Assembly (NCBI GenBank): GCA_016758965.1
Contig: JAEPRB010000320.1
Coordinates: forward strand, 1-39,323
Source: Circinella minor
Lineage: Eukaryota > Mucoromycota > Mucoromycetes > Mucorales > Lichtheimiaceae
Length of the DNA: 39,323 nt
Reading direction: 5' to 3'
Shown: positions 22,601-35,142 of the stretch, piece after piece
Layout: each line of letters opens with the position of its first letter
Numbering within the stretch: position 1 is the first letter of the stretch
Made by a program: the position numbers and the translations under genes
The notes under the pieces: generated by a model
What the model was told of the DNA's origin: nothing
The model's input: the letters and a program-made list of their open reading frames with translations, nothing else
Database searches by the model: none

Positions 22601-24545
22601 TCTAGGTTAGTTTTCTATTATTATTATTACGATTTTTACAACAATCACATATCAATTTATTTTTGAATGTACACTCATTCGTGCACATACATATATAAAA
22701 TAGTTATCAACAAAGAGTTATCGAGGATGCCTACAAAGTTTTTGTTGTTGGGGATTTATCCACTGTTCCAATACAAGTTGAAAAAAAACATCAACCATTA
22801 CTGGTAATATAAAATATTTTTATTTTTATTTTTACAAATTCTATATGGCAATGTAGTGCTAGACTAATACTGTATGTTGTTATTACAGCTTATTCCTGCA
22901 ACAACACCAAATACTGATATATCTGTATTGTTTTCTGCTATCGCTGGTAATTGTAAAAAAGAAGTAGAAGCACCCGTTTCTTCATGCCCAGAATTAGTTC
23001 AAAACCTTGCATTATGTGTTACAAAGCATGACTTTATATTTTCTCAACAACTTGCAATTGGACGTATTATTGGCTCCATTGCCAATAAATGTAAAAATGG
23101 TAAATTATTACATTCTATATCGATATGTGGACAGCAAAATAAAAATAAGAATAAAAGACACTAAACATAGATTATTATTACTTATCGTCTATTTAAATAC
23201 ACACAGCTCAGATGCCCAACTCCATTAAAAATCTTGTAACAAACCATTTAATACCCATGATCAAGAACAAAAGTACTCCAGAATCTACCCGAAAAGCCTC
23301 TGTATTTCTAATGAGTTGGGTAAGTTCAAGAACTTTTTGCTTTTTTTTTTTTTTTTTTTTTTTTTTGCGTTACTCAACTAATATTTATATCGCTATTATT
23401 ATACTAGCTTGCAAAAGCATTATTAATTAAAGGACATTCGATTGGTTTTGAGCTGCTGGACAGCCTGCTTCAAGAACTTCAATCGCCAGAAGATCTAGGA
23501 GCAGAAGCCGCAGAAAGTTTTATTGTCATTTTACATGATGATGACCTGGTACTAACTAAAGCTGCTTTCGCTAATATTTCTGTAAGTATACCATTTATAC
23601 TTTTAAAGCAACTCGTACAAAAACTGACTTTATATATCTGTAAATGTATAGATATTATATAAACAACGCGTTTTTTATCATTGTATATCTGTACTTATTC
23701 ATGGTGCCAAAAGTTCATCTGAAGGTAAAAAAAAAAAAAAAAAAAACAGAAATAAGGAGAGTGGGCAATGAGAAATAGAAAATATAATTATAGTAATACT
23801 TTGATAAATTTATTTATTTTATTTTATTTGTGATATATTAGTTATAAAAATTAATCATTTAGTCGCATTTTCTCATATCATTACCAACATTCCAACTCAA
23901 ATTATTACTAATGAAATTCAAAAGGTAGAAATTTCATATACAGATATAATTCCTTGTATTTCCCCCCCTAACTTAATTACCGCTCTTCTCCTCTGACTAT
24001 TATATATTTACATCTACAAAAGTATATATTCATATGCATGTTTATAACTAATATGAACCTATATTTTTATTTTATTTTAGTTGATACAAGCCATCATTAC
24101 ATCAGTGGTTGTTGTTAATACACCACCATTATTATTATCATTAATTCGTGTCATTCAAACTGTTATCCCAGACGCTACCAAAACAATTTTAATGTCATCT
24201 CCTCCTGGTGTGATGAAACAACTTATAGACGCATTATTAGGGCTAACAAAGGGATATAATAGAATGGATGTTCGTATAGCATCTCTTCATTGTTTAGGCC
24301 TCTTCGCGATTCATTCACAATCTAAGAATGAACTCCGCTCCTTGGCTCCATACGTTACTAAACACTTGGCAAACCCTTTGGATGACAAGAAACGCCAAGT
24401 ACGAAAAGAGGCTGTATCTTGCCGAGAAAAATGGTAAATATATGCATAAATGATATTTCACTCTAATTCTGGTCTAATAAGCAAATATATTCATATTATC
24501 CTCGTTTTTGATAGGTTTAATCTCATGGATCTTCCAAGGGTATAA
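19133..24545 (+). CDS. MMS19: MMS19 / Met18, cytosolic Fe-S cluster targeting factor
   Basis: Twenty-four exons, 1031 aa: 19133-19217, 19319-19393, 19471-19530, 19663-19789, 19871-19965, 20144-20286, 20397-20497, 20586-20673, 20786-20884, 20970-21192, 21269-21448, 21535-21689, 21782-21843, 21943-22172, 22272-22466, 22566-22605, 22704-22803, 22889-23099, 23207-23319, 23408-23581, 23652-23724, 23842-23924, 24081-24433, 24515-24545. It is a HEAT-repeat protein of the CIA targeting complex that delivers Fe-S clusters to DNA polymerases and helicases such as XPD. Family signatures are IDGEKDPRNLLIAFELV, CYFPITFKPPPNDP and LASTPYFANF in the N-terminal domain, and the near-invariant C-terminus LANPLDDKKRQVRKEAVSCR. 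Length matches yeast Met18 and human MMS19. The start METGELIRQWL is the first ATG after a pyrimidine-rich leader. Every exon joins in frame. Confidence 0.96.
19553..19606 (+). repeat. (AC)27 microsatellite in the third intron of MMS19
   Basis: An uninterrupted run of 27 AC dinucleotides lies between exons 3 and 4 of MMS19. It is followed by a TACGTA site and the splice acceptor region. It is likely length-polymorphic. Confidence 0.95.
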
Positions 24546-24852
24546 TGATAATTTTAATTTTAAGAAAAACCATAGTTTCATTATTTGAAAGAGAAAAAAA
24601 AAAGCATTATTTTGTACATAATACGAAACAAAGAACCCCTTCCTCCTATCCCTCCCCCCCTTTAAACCTTTTATGCTGAAAGTTCAAAGATAGAGTATGT
24701 GCCGTGGGGTGGTGGCACATACGTCGCTCTTTGAATTTTCAAAGTTAATTATGCCAATACACTATGTTACCGAGTTTTACTTAAGGGCCCTGAAGCTTTT
24801 TTTTTTTTTTTTCTTTTACGTCTTTTCTTTTCTATATTGTTTGTTAAACAAA
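24546..24852. promoter_or_regulatory. MMS19-BZZ1 intergenic region with a strong inverted repeat
   Basis: In these 307 bp between two co-directional genes, positions 24683-24735 form a hairpin. TTCAAAGA and GTATGTGCC on the left pair with GGCACATAC and TCTTTGAA on the right, with a 10-nt G/T-rich loop and a small internal bulge. CTTTGAATTTTCAAAG (24729-24744) is a second palindrome sharing the same outer arm. This could be a terminator for MMS19 or a paired binding site in the BZZ1 promoter. A poly-T run (about 24799-24812) precedes the BZZ1 start. Confidence 0.55.
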
Positions 24853-25254
24853 ATGTCCTTTGGTACCGATTTAAAGGTAAAAACCATACATGAAAAAAAT
24901 ATCCCGGTGAATTTTTAATACTTATTCATAACTTCTCTCTACATGACAAAATTTCATATATAATACAATACAAAAAGTGCCAAATACCCGCGATTGTAGA
25001 TTATATATCGGATGGTATTCAACAACTTCAACAATTCCGGAACTTTGTCAGAGATCGATCTCAAATTGAAAAAGACTACGCACAAAAACTAGAAAATCTC
25101 GCTAAAAAATATTCTCCAAGTTCAAAGAATGCTGAAGTCAACATGAATGAAGACGCTGACTGGACAAGCGCTGACTCGAGGTGATTTTCCTTTTTTTTTT
25201 TTTTTTTTTCTCTCTATCTTTGCTTTTTGGTTGCTAGGATACCATTACCCTCAA

Positions 25255-25288
<34 letters not shown>

Positions 25289-27996
25289 CGGCTATTAACT
25301 TGAAATACAATTATATTCAGTACTGCAAATGCAGCATGGTTTAGTATTGTAGACCAAACTCACCGTATTTCAAAATGTCATTATCAACTTGTGGATGAAC
25401 TAAACATTGATATTATTGAAGTATTAAAATCTACTGCTGCAAGAAAAGAAGACGCACGTAAAAAGGTACTTTTTTAATGTATAATTTTTATGGGGAAAAT
25501 CATGTGATTTGTTGCTGTGTTAAGTTATCTAAATGCTTAACTTTATATTACATGTGCATAATATAGCATGTAGCATTTTATCAAAAATTAAAAGCAGAAC
25601 GTGACAAAACATACGCTGAAAAAGATAAAGCAAAAACAGCCTATCATGATGCTTGTGTGGAAATTCAAAATGTTAGAAACAAAATCGCTAAAGGAACTGG
25701 AGATCAAGACAAGGTATTTTATTATTATTACTATCACATAAAAATCAAACGTGGGACAAAATATATTTAAGGTTTTTTTATAGTAAACAAAATTACTGTT
25801 ACAATTATTTAGTATCAACGACAATTGGAAAATGTCATTTTAGAGTGTAATAATAAGAAGGTAATAATTAGTAACAGTTCATATAGAAAACTAGATATAA
25901 TTATTTATATAATTATTTCTATAATTAACCTATTTTTGTCGCAGAATTCGTATTTATTGTTATTAAGTACTGCTACTGCTGAAAAAGAAAAATATTTTGA
26001 GGAAGATTTACCTATTCTTGCGGATGTAAGTATTATTTGGACACAATAATCAAAAAAAAAAAAGAAGAATATAGGATGGAGATTTATAATAGCGGTTATT
26101 GTTATTATTATTATAAAAAATTATTGTAGCAACTACAAGATTTAGATACCACCCGTGTCCTTGCACAACAAAAAATATACAGAGACTATATCGCAAAAAT
26201 GAGTGGTACCATCGCTCAAGTCAAAAAGCATTATACAGACGCATTAACCACAGTGGATCAAATGGACCCCACAGCAGATGAAAGTATGTTTCAAGCATCT
26301 TTGGATCCAGCAGAACAGCGTGAACAAGGTGAACATGCAACTTTTGCTTTTATGCCATGGAATGGAGGTTCTAATGCAGCAGATATGGCAGTGGATACAG
26401 TGGATACCCTTGTTATTGATGAGCCTTCCGTTATCTTTCTGAATAATAAATTAATCAAAGATCGGCGACAGCTGGATAAATTGGGGGATGAATTATCTCA
26501 AAACTCAGCGAAGATGAAAGAATTGGAAACGATAGTGAATAGAATTGATGATAGAACTTCGGCTGAATATGATATTGCTCGTGAGGTATGTATTATTATT
26601 TGAAAGTTTACTGGAAGAGTGTTTATCTTCTTTATCTTTTCCTCTCTTTAGGACGGTTCGAAAATAACAATTTTTTTTTTTTTTGAATAATAGCAACTTG
26701 CTGAAACAACTCGGAATATTGCAATGCTCTCTACTCAAAAAGCAAGAGCAAAGAGTGAAGTGGATTTAATCATTCGTAATATTGGAGGTAAATAATAGTA
26801 ATAATTGTAATTTTAGAGGATAATAAATTATGAGTGACTCAATAATAATTTTATATCGAATTATGATGATGACAATAGACAGTGGATTAAGTGCACAAAC
26901 ACATAGTTTTAAAGCATCTTCTTTTACCATTCCAACAACTTGTGATTATTGTAATAATACAATTTGGGGATTATCAAAACAAGGTTTAACATGCAAAGGT
27001 ACATATAATCCCAAATTAAATGAATATATTATTATAATATACTAATAGTTTATACTGTATATATTTTATATCTAGCATGCGGATTGAATTGTCATGCTAA
27101 ATGTGAAATGAAGGTAGCACCTAATTGTTCAAAAGTCAAAGGCAAAATTGATCGTTATCATCCATCACCCGCACCACAACCTAGTCCTTCTGCCACACCA
27201 CGTTCTTCCATTGCAACAAAACCTAGCAGTTTACCCACGTCTCCTACAGCTGCTGCACCACCTACACCTAAAGGAGCAACTATGATTCCTGTTGCTTCAG
27301 CACTACAAGTACATGCTCTTTATGATTATAGTTCACAGTCTGCGGATGAATTATCAATTACAGAAGGTGAAGAGTTGAAGATTATTGGATCAGAAGGTAA
27401 AGTTGATAACTACAGTTTGAATATAAGAATTATGTCAAATTTTTTAGAAGTATATACTCAAACAAAATATGTATACTTTCATAGATGATGGAGAAAATGG
27501 ATGGTTAAAGGTAGCAAGGGGTAATGATGTTGGTTACGTTCCAGCCAATTATATTACATTTGATCAATCATCACCACCAGCGTCACAAAAGAGTAACAAT
27601 AGTAATGATACATTCGTTACAGGATCACCACCTCTTATCCAACAACAGCAGCAACAACCAACACAACCACAGCAAATTCCTATACAACAAACAGCACCAG
27701 CGAGTCCTCCATTAGATACACAGAGTCCACCCCCTTCGCCATCTAATACGTGTGATATTGTAACAGCTATATATAATTTTGATGCAGTAAATGCTGATGA
27801 ATTAACTTTACGAGAAGGAGATAAAATTATAGTTATTAGGAAGGATGATAGTGGATGGTGGGAAGGTGAATATATCTCCAAATATGTGTTCATGATATCA
27901 ACTTTATACAAATGAAACCTAATCATTATATAATTTTTATGTATAGGAACTGTCAATGGACAATCTGGCGTTTTTCCTGCAAATTATGTTCAGTAG
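24853..27996 (+). CDS. BZZ1: BZZ1-like F-BAR / C1 / double SH3 actin-regulating protein
   Basis: Twelve exons, 689 aa: 24853-24876, 24978-25180, 25321-25465, 25567-25713, 25813-25860, 25945-26025, 26130-26585, 26694-26787, 26879-26998, 27076-27396, 27485-27865, 27947-27996. Domain order: F-BAR with FCH motif at the N-terminus (GIQQLQQFRNFVRDRSQIEK), a helical region with a heptad-like stretch around residues 320-395, a C1 zinc-finger (HSFKASSFTIPTTCDYC to CHAKCEMKVAPNC, about 407-457), a Pro/Ser/Thr linker, SH3 (ALYDYSS, about 517-575), a Gln/Pro-rich linker, and a C-terminal SH3 ending SGVFPANYVQ. Bzz1 works at endocytic actin patches, bending membrane and recruiting WASP/Las17. Intron 2 holds two long poly-T runs (about 25191-25209 and 25258-25288). 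The first exon codes only eight residues. Confidence 0.95.
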
Positions 27997-28718
27997 TAAA
28001 ACACTTTTTTTTTGTAATCCTTTCAATATATATAGCTTATACATATTAGATGGAGGTTATATTTAACACTACTCTGTCTCCCTGTCTCCCTGTCCCCTCC
28101 CTCTCCCTTTCCCAAACTTTATTTTTTACTCTTTATTTTCAAATAGCATGTACATAAATATTTTATATCTTACATTATTTATATATCAAATTCTTAAAAC
28201 AACAAATAGATACAAAGAACAATCAATACCTAGATTTTAATACTTTGAAAGGTGTTTTCCTGTTCCAAAAGTTGACATGTGTTATTCTAGATATACTCTT
28301 ACACTCGAGATTCATGTATAATAGTAACACTATATATTTTTTCTGCTTTCAACACTTTTACTATTGTTTAATAACACTATAGATACATTTACAGTACAAT
28401 AAAACAGATTATATTATTAACCATTGAGAAAATAAAATTTTGGTTAAAAGCATCTTAGGTTGCAACCCATCATTTTTTAAGTACAGCGGCGAATTTCACC
28501 CGACAATAATGAACACACATGTGCGTGACTTTAACCATCCCAAACTTCTTTGCGCACAAGAAAAAAAAACGATCTCGATCGAGATTCAAACAAAAAGAAA
28601 AGAGGGAGTTTATTGTTTATAAATATAATATAATATATCTATATTTATATTTATATATACGGGGAGACTCTAGTCATCTTATCAGCAAACCAAAAGACAT
28701 ATATAAAAAACAGAAGAA
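27997..28718. other. Intergenic region between BZZ1 and CK2 alpha
   Basis: About 720 bp of mainly AT-rich DNA with a C/T-rich patch (28075-28112) just after BZZ1. Positions 28480-28600 are less AT-rich and include GATCTCGATCGAGATTC, a palindromic segment at about 28570-28586; this is probably part of the CK2 alpha promoter. No gene is seen. Confidence 0.45.
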
Positions 28719-30470
28719 ATGGCATCGAACACTTTACGCTATCCTAGTATAGCAAGATGTTATGCGGATGTGAATACCAAGATGCCTAAAAGTTATTGGG
28801 ATTATGATAATTTACAAGTTCAATGGGGGTAACTAAATTCATTTTATTCGTCCAAAAACAGAAAGAGATATATGAAATACTAATGGACATAATAAAAACC
28901 TCTTAGTTTACAAGATAATTATGAAATCATCCGCAAAGTAGGACGTGGTAAATATTCTGAAGTATTTGAAGGCATTAATATTACCAATGGTGAAAAATGC
29001 GTCATCAAAGTCTTGAAACCAGTTAAAAAGAAAAAAATTAAACGTGAAATCAAGATTTTGCAAAATTTGGCAGGTGGACCAAATGTTGTTGGTTTACTCG
29101 ATGTTGTGAGAGATCCTCAAGTATGTATTTATCTTCTACTATTTCATAAATAATTAACATATTAATCGCATCACAAACAACTATTTTTATTATTACATAG
29201 TCAAAAACACCAGCATTGATTTCTGAATATGTCAATAATATCGATTTCAAAGTTCTTTATCCAACATTTACGGATTTTGATATTCGTTTCTATATGTTTG
29301 AATTGTTGAAGGTAAGTTATCATCCATTTTTTTTTTTTTGATATCTTCTTTTTTTTTTCTCTTATACGCGTTTTTTAGCAACAACAGCAACAAAAAGGAC
29401 GCGAAATACGCGTGAAGAAAGGAGCTAGAATTGTTTTTGCATAAAACGAGACCACGCATAAGAGCGATTTCACTGACAAAGAGCAATTCTCTATCTATTA
29501 TCTTATATTAGGCTTTGGATTTCTGTCATTCAAGAGGAATCATGCATCGTGATGTTAAACCACACAACGTTATGATTGATCATCAAAAGCGCGAGGTAAC
29601 AACCGAAATGATTGGGCAGGTCGATAAAAAAAATCAAAATTCACGAAAAAAAATTAATTTCTTGTATATCATATAAATTTATATAGTTACGATTAATTGA
29701 TTGGGGTTTAGCAGAATTTTATCATCCCGGTACGGAATATAATGTTCGAGTTGCATCGCGATACTTTAAAGGACCTGAATTGTTGGTTGATTTCCAAGAT
29801 TATGATTATAGTTTGGATATGTGGAGTTATGGATGCATGTTTGCTAGTATGGTAAGAAGAGATATTAAATAAAGTCTCAAATTACTTCGAAATCGATAAA
29901 AAAGACTAATTATATATTATGGACAAATATGTAGATTTTCCGTAAAGAACCATTTTTCCATGGTCATGACAATTATGATCAATTGGTAAAAATTGCTCGA
30001 GTACTTGGTACCGATGAATTGTTTGTTTATTTAGACAAATATGATATTGAATTGGATCAACAGTATCATGATATCCTTGGAAGGTAAGCAAATATATTAA
30101 TAGTAACAATTATGATTGATAAGGTAGGTAACTTATATAACTAAATATAATGATAATCATAATTAGATATCCACGTAAGCAATGGTCGAAATTTATTACC
30201 AATGATAACCATCGTTTCGTATCCGATGAAGCCATTGACTTTTTGGATCACTTGCTTCGTTATGATCATCAAGAACGATTAACTGCAAAAGAAGCTCAAG
30301 ATCACCCTTACTTTGGTAAATGAATAACAATAAGTTTATACACGTGTAACAATTAATCTTCACGTAACAATATTTGTTTTCTTTACTGATCCATGTATTT
30401 GATGAATATGATATTTTTCTTTTTTTTAGATATTGTAAAGGAAAAGAAAGCCTCAAACATGAGCGAGTAA
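28719..30470 (+). CDS. CKA1: Casein kinase 2 catalytic subunit alpha
   Basis: Eight exons, 340 aa: 28719-28828, 28907-29120, 29201-29311, 29512-29595, 29687-29851, 29935-30083, 30167-30315, 30430-30470. Kinase landmarks: glycine loop [11 protein letters not shown], catalytic lysine in CVIKVL, CK2-specific basic cluster [11 protein letters not shown], catalytic loop [10 protein letters not shown], the CK2-typical DWG in place of DFG, activation segment [11 protein letters not shown], and [12 protein letters not shown]. The N-terminus ([19 protein letters not shown]) is the conserved segment that keeps CK2 constitutively active. CK2 phosphorylates acidic S/T sites in nucleus and cytoplasm, usually as an alpha2-beta2 tetramer; no beta subunit is in this window. 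The symbol is given by homology; the paralogue number in this organism is unknown. Confidence 0.97.
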
Positions 30471-31377
30471 AAAAAAAAGAAAGAAAGAAAGAGAGAGAGA
30501 AAGAGAAAAAATAAGAGAAAGAATTTTTGTTGGATTTGTGACAGTAAAGACATGGATATTATTTTTTTCTTTTTTCTCTGGCCACATATTTTCTATATTA
30601 TTTTTATTATTAAAAAAACACTCCTGGACAAATCATTACAACACAAATCAAGCTAAAAAACGATCAAAAAGAAAAAAAAAAAAGCCCTTTTCATCCTCCT
30701 CCTCCGTTTCATTCCTCAACCACGTATTATATATATACTTACATTTATCTTTTTTCACACAAAAAGTTCATATTTTTGGTTTGACAGTTTTTTTATTTAT
30801 TTATTTTATTATGACAAGCGGGTGTTAATTATATCAATGAATTTTATAATGTGTATACTGGTTATACACAACAAACGCATACAAATGGATACTATGTATA
30901 GCAAAAGAACAAAAAAAAAGATAGTGGAATTGTTGTCATGGTGATCAGATATTAATATTATTGCTTAGCAGTGAAATCTGGCTTCTAATTCTAAAAAGAG
31001 TTTCGGGTGATACGATTGTATGAAGTTTAAAGTCGTAAAGCGGTATAATCGGGTAAGGGTTGTCTAAACAACAAAAATACGGAAACTAAACCATAATTGG
31101 GGGGGGGGATGAAAGATTTGAAAGGGGGTCAAAGAGAAGAAGCATTTGTATTACGCCATACAAAAAAAAAGGTGAAGAGAACTTGAAGAATTCAGGAGAG
31201 AAAGGAATTTTTTATTTATGTTCTTAACAAAAAAGAAACTTTTTTTTCTTCTTTACTCTTTTTCTTTTCTTTTCTAGTCTTCTCATACCATAATAATTCC
31301 CGCCACCTTATACACAAACATATTCTCATCCATCTATATATCTGTAAATAAATATATATATAAATATCATATTGTAA
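30471..31377. other. Intergenic region between CK2 alpha and the kelch protein
   Basis: About 900 bp, beginning with a purine tract (GA-rich, 30471-30520), which is the CK2 alpha 3' region. Then come mixed AT-rich sequence, a G run (31101-31109) and a pyrimidine-rich stretch just upstream of the kelch gene. No gene or RNA feature is recognised. Confidence 0.45.
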
Positions 31378-33683
31378 ATGAAAAGATCTTCTATCGCAGC
31401 ACTTTTAGGCTTTGTCCCCTTAACATTTGCCACTCGTCCTTCCGTACCTCGGCTTGGTCAGGGTAACTCATCTGCTTATTTTCCAGAATTATTTTAAAGT
31501 ATTCTACATAACCAAGATATTTCTTTTCTTTTAACTTTTCTTGCTTTTCTCCACGACAAATAAACATTGAAGGTTGTGTATTAATACAAGAAACAATTTA
31601 TTGTTACGGAGGCGCAACCTATTCACCCAAATTAGATAGTGACGATAATGATGAAAAAGCAAAAACACATGCTGATCATTATGTACTTGATATTGGATCG
31701 ATGAATCAAGTAGATGACTCAGCATTAGAAAATTGGCGACAATTGTCAGATAGTCCCATGGGTCCTAATGCTCACTTTGCAATTGCACCTTTATCTTCTG
31801 AAGGTTATTTAGTGCATGGTGGTTGGGGTCCTCATGATCAACATACCTATTTATTAAACCAAACGTGGATATTTCATACAAATTCAGAACGTTGGGAAAC
31901 GATTGCGTCCAATGTTTCACGACTTGATCTTATGTGAGTTTCTTTTTATTTCATTTTTAACAATAAACATCTTAAAAATCAACCGTTCTAACTTTATTAT
32001 TATCGCAATTGTTTTATGCCTACGTACATGTATACATTTACATATATAGTGCAAAAATGCCAAGTGTTTTGGGATCGAATGGTAGAATATGGATATGGGG
32101 TGGTGAAATGTAAGTTTTATAGTATCTCAAAACGATTTTTATTTTTGGACCTGAGATTCTCCATATTTTTGGACTGTTCCGAGAAAAAAAATGTAACACT
32201 TTTTCTGTATATTTTTTGACAAATTTAAAGAGATGAACTTGCCGATAGTGAAGATATTCCAGAACCTGAAATAATGCGATCATTTTATAGTCAACAAGTG
32301 TGTATCCTATCTTTCCCATATTCTATAAATTATCAGTAACAGCAATAATAAGAAACTAGTAATTTAATAGATATCATAATAATTTAGAGGGAATCCAACC
32401 AGCCAAGATTATTATTACAACAAAATATTCAGTTCCCCAGAGGGGCATATACCCGGGTAGGCCATTCAGCTGTATTGGCACGCGATGGACTAAATATATT
32501 TTATTTTGGTGGTATGAATGCAAAAACTGAAAACAGAGATATGGATGATGATCATGGCGGATTCAGAAATGCCCCAATGAACGATGTCCTTGTGTTTAAC
32601 ACAGTCAATAAAGCTTGGAGTAGACGAACAAGTACTGGTGATGTCGTCCCTTCCCCAAGAGCGTTTCACACCACAAACCTAGGTATGTTGTATCCTTCAT
32701 TTTTTTCTATTACACTATAATACATAAATTCTATTTTTATAAGGCTGTTTTTTCTTGAGCTTCTATTTAGTTCTCCACATGCTTATACTGAATTCATGAT
32801 TCATTTATTTTTATACGTATACATTTTTTAGTTCCAAATTCAGACAATATTTTACTGTATGGGGGAAGACAGTTTGGTACAGTTCTTCCGGTTAAAGATT
32901 ATATTTATAGATTTAACACTGAATCAAATCAATGGACGGAAATTAACTTGTCACAGGCTGGTGCAGGTCCACGTTGGGGACATTCTGGTACAAGTAGAAA
33001 AAGAAAAAAGAGATTAAGCTCGATTTGGGAATATGACGAAACCCGGTAAAATAACAATTATTAAAATTAAAACTCACACCATTTTTATAGCTGTGTTACA
33101 CAATGATCGATCTTTATTTATCTTATTTGGTGCCAACTCACAAGGTGCACCAACGAATGATTTCTATATACTCGATGTCAATGATATGAATTGGCAAGGA
33201 CGATCTTCAGGTGATGATGGCAGTGGAACAAATGCTGGTAACGGTAATATCTATGGAAAGTCCTCATCCAATTTGGATGGAGGACAAATCGCGGGTATTG
33301 TCATTGGATGTTTAGCAGCAGCAGTAAGTGTATAAGAAAAAAGGAGGGGAATTATACAATACGTATATATATCCATGGTTAACTAAAATAATAAGATTTG
33401 ACTATTGAAACTAAAACTATTTTAGGTAATCACTGGCTCTATTGTACTTTCATTGTATCGACGACGAAAAAGACAACAAGAACTTTATGAAACTTATGGA
33501 AATAATCCGCCTGATAACGAAGATGAAGCTATCTTTTCGAATTTAGGCGTGGTTGGAACGGTACCACCACCTGTTCCTCCCAAAAATAATTATATAACAC
33601 GATTTTTTCAGAAGCCAGATGAACCTTCTGTTAATGATATTGTACCACAAGTAAAAGAAAACAAGCCAGATACAAGAGATTAA
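31378..33683 (+). CDS. Kelch-repeat type I membrane protein with SH3-ligand tail
   Basis: Eight exons, 504 aa: 31378-31462, 31573-31933, 32050-32109, 32231-32297, 32388-32682, 32832-32987, 33091-33323, 33426-33683. It has a cleavable signal peptide (MKRSSIAALLGFVPLTFA) and a luminal or extracellular beta-propeller with kelch-type turns: YCYGGATY, LVHGGWG, WIWGG, IFYFGGM, LLYGGR, LFILFGA. A glycine-rich linker then leads to one transmembrane segment (GQIAGIVIGCLAAAVITGSI, about 410-430) with a basic stop-transfer (YRRRKRQQ). The cytosolic tail is about 70 residues and contains TVPPPVPPK, a typical SH3-binding motif. Related fungal kelch membrane proteins are mostly uncharacterised; a role in cell-surface sensing or polarity is only inference. 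Possible N-glycosylation sites include NQT and NVS. Confidence 0.88.
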
Positions 33684-33861
33684 AAAAAAACAATAACATT
33701 ACGTATATACACGCGCTTTATATTTGTATTTATTATCTATAATTGCTTTTATTATTATATGTACTTTATTTACATGATACAAGTTTTCATCTTGGAAACT
33801 GTATAATTATATATACTATCTACTACAATTGCTACTATTATTATTATTATTATTACCATTA

Positions 33862-35142
33862 TTATTCCTGTTGCTGCTGTTCATAATAGTAACGTTGTTT
33901 GGTAATTTGGTATCTGTGCTGCTGTTTTGATGTTGGTGTTATTATATCCTGGCTAGTATTCCCAGATGATGAAGAGCCTAAACCAGCACGATGCGTTTGT
34001 GTCATCGGTGAAATAGGTGCTACGATACCCTCATTACCTACTTTTCCAAGTGTTTGACCGTGTTGCCATCCCATCTTTTGTAACATTGTATTACCAATAC
34101 CTTGGACTGGTGTTTGTAGTGTATTTCGTTCTGTTGGTGGTGGTTGTAATTCATCTTCATCTTCAATATATTTCTGTGATTGTTTTTTCAAGTAATGTGG
34201 AGTGGTTGTTGATGCGTGAAGTCGTCTACGTCGTTCCGCAGCATCCACATATTTGGAACCATCTTTATTCTTTTTGTCTCCTGCATATGACTTTTTTAAA
34301 CGTCGTAATTCTTGCATCCATTCTTGTTCTTTATGTTCTGTAGACTTGAAATCCATATTATATCCTAGCGTTTCTCCTTGATGTTGTTGGTCATCCTCTT
34401 TTCGAATTCCATCACTTAAATCCACAACCTTATATGGTCGATTTTCATCATTTACCAAACATTTCTCACAACAGTGAAGTTGATTTTCGTCTTTTTCTTC
34501 TTGCTGCTGTTGATAATGATAATGTACTTCAAATAAAGTGGATCCAATGATCAATTGATCCAAATGATTCAATTTGGAAGGAATACTGCTTGACTTTATA
34601 CTTGATAATCGTTGTTTGTTGAGAAAGGTTCCATTCCTTGACCCTCTATCAATCACATGAAATATGTTGTCTTCACAGTCATAATAGATCTGACAATGAT
34701 ATTTGCTAACAGGTAATTCTGCTAATCGAAGTCGTCGGTCAAACCAAGATCGATCCCGTCCAACAGTTAAACCTTCTTTTGAATCAACAGTGACAATTTG
34801 ACCAGGCGTTAATAATTTCGATTGAACAACAACTAAATACATAAAGACGGTTTCTTTTTCTTCGTCTTCTTCCATTTCGTTGTCATCCTCATTATTGGGT
34901 ATTGGTGGTGGAGTTATTGGTACATAAAGTTGCAATGTGGTGTCAAAACGTGAATATTCTCCTGTAACGACATCGTACCATTGATCAGTTTGTTGATTAT
35001 ATAAGTAACGCGACGACTCGGTTTGATCTGTTGTAGTTGTTGCTGTTGCTGCTTGTGGTTGTTCGTCTGCTTCTACTTTCTTTTTTTGTGCATTTAAGTA
35101 GGCATCGAGTTCAGAAGCAAACCCATCGTCAGGGCTACTCAT
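33862..35142 (-). CDS. OCRE-FHA-G-patch protein (AGGF1-like)
   Basis: A single exon of 426 aa. The N-terminal SSRYLYNQQTDQWYDVVTGEYSRFD (about 43-67) is an OCRE-type aromatic motif. An FHA domain follows (about 125-210): GLTVGRDRSW, SKYHCQIYYD and DRGSRNGTFLN carry the G-R, S-x-x-H and N-G phosphopeptide-binding landmarks. Near the C-terminus a G-patch (about 350-395; GIGNTMLQKMGWQHGQTLGK to HRAGLG) would engage a DEAH-box RNA helicase. This order is that of human AGGF1, and the G-patch points to nuclear RNA processing. Poly-Gln stretches occur in the linkers. It is convergent with the kelch gene (178 bp between stops) and divergent from the Nudix gene. The lack of introns is unusual here. 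Confidence 0.88.
   Translation of the reverse strand: MSSPDDGFASELDAYLNAQKKKVEADEQPQAATATTTTDQTESSRYLYNQQTDQWYDVVTGEYSRFDTTLQLYVPITPPPIPNNEDDNEMEEDEEKETVFMYLVVVQSKLLTPGQIVTVDSKEGLTVGRDRSWFDRRLRLAELPVSKYHCQIYYDCEDNIFHVIDRGSRNGTFLNKQRLSSIKSSSIPSKLNHLDQLIIGSTLFEVHYHYQQQQEEKDENQLHCCEKCLVNDENRPYKVVDLSDGIRKEDDQQHQGETLGYNMDFKSTEHKEQEWMQELRRLKKSYAGDKKNKDGSKYVDAAERRRRLHASTTTPHYLKKQSQKYIEDEDELQPPPTERNTLQTPVQGIGNTMLQKMGWQHGQTLGKVGNEGIVAPISPMTQTHRAGLGSSSSGNTSQDIITPTSKQQHRYQITKQRYYYEQQQQE

Noticed and set aside
27564..27956. Minus-strand frame of 130 codons opposite BZZ1
   Set aside because: It lies antisense to the Gln/Pro-rich linker and second SH3 domain; the Cys/Gly-rich translation is an artefact of CAA/CCA codons.
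34017..34343. Plus-strand frame of 108 codons inside the AGGF1-like gene
   Set aside because: Antisense shadow of a well-supported single-exon gene with FHA and G-patch domains.
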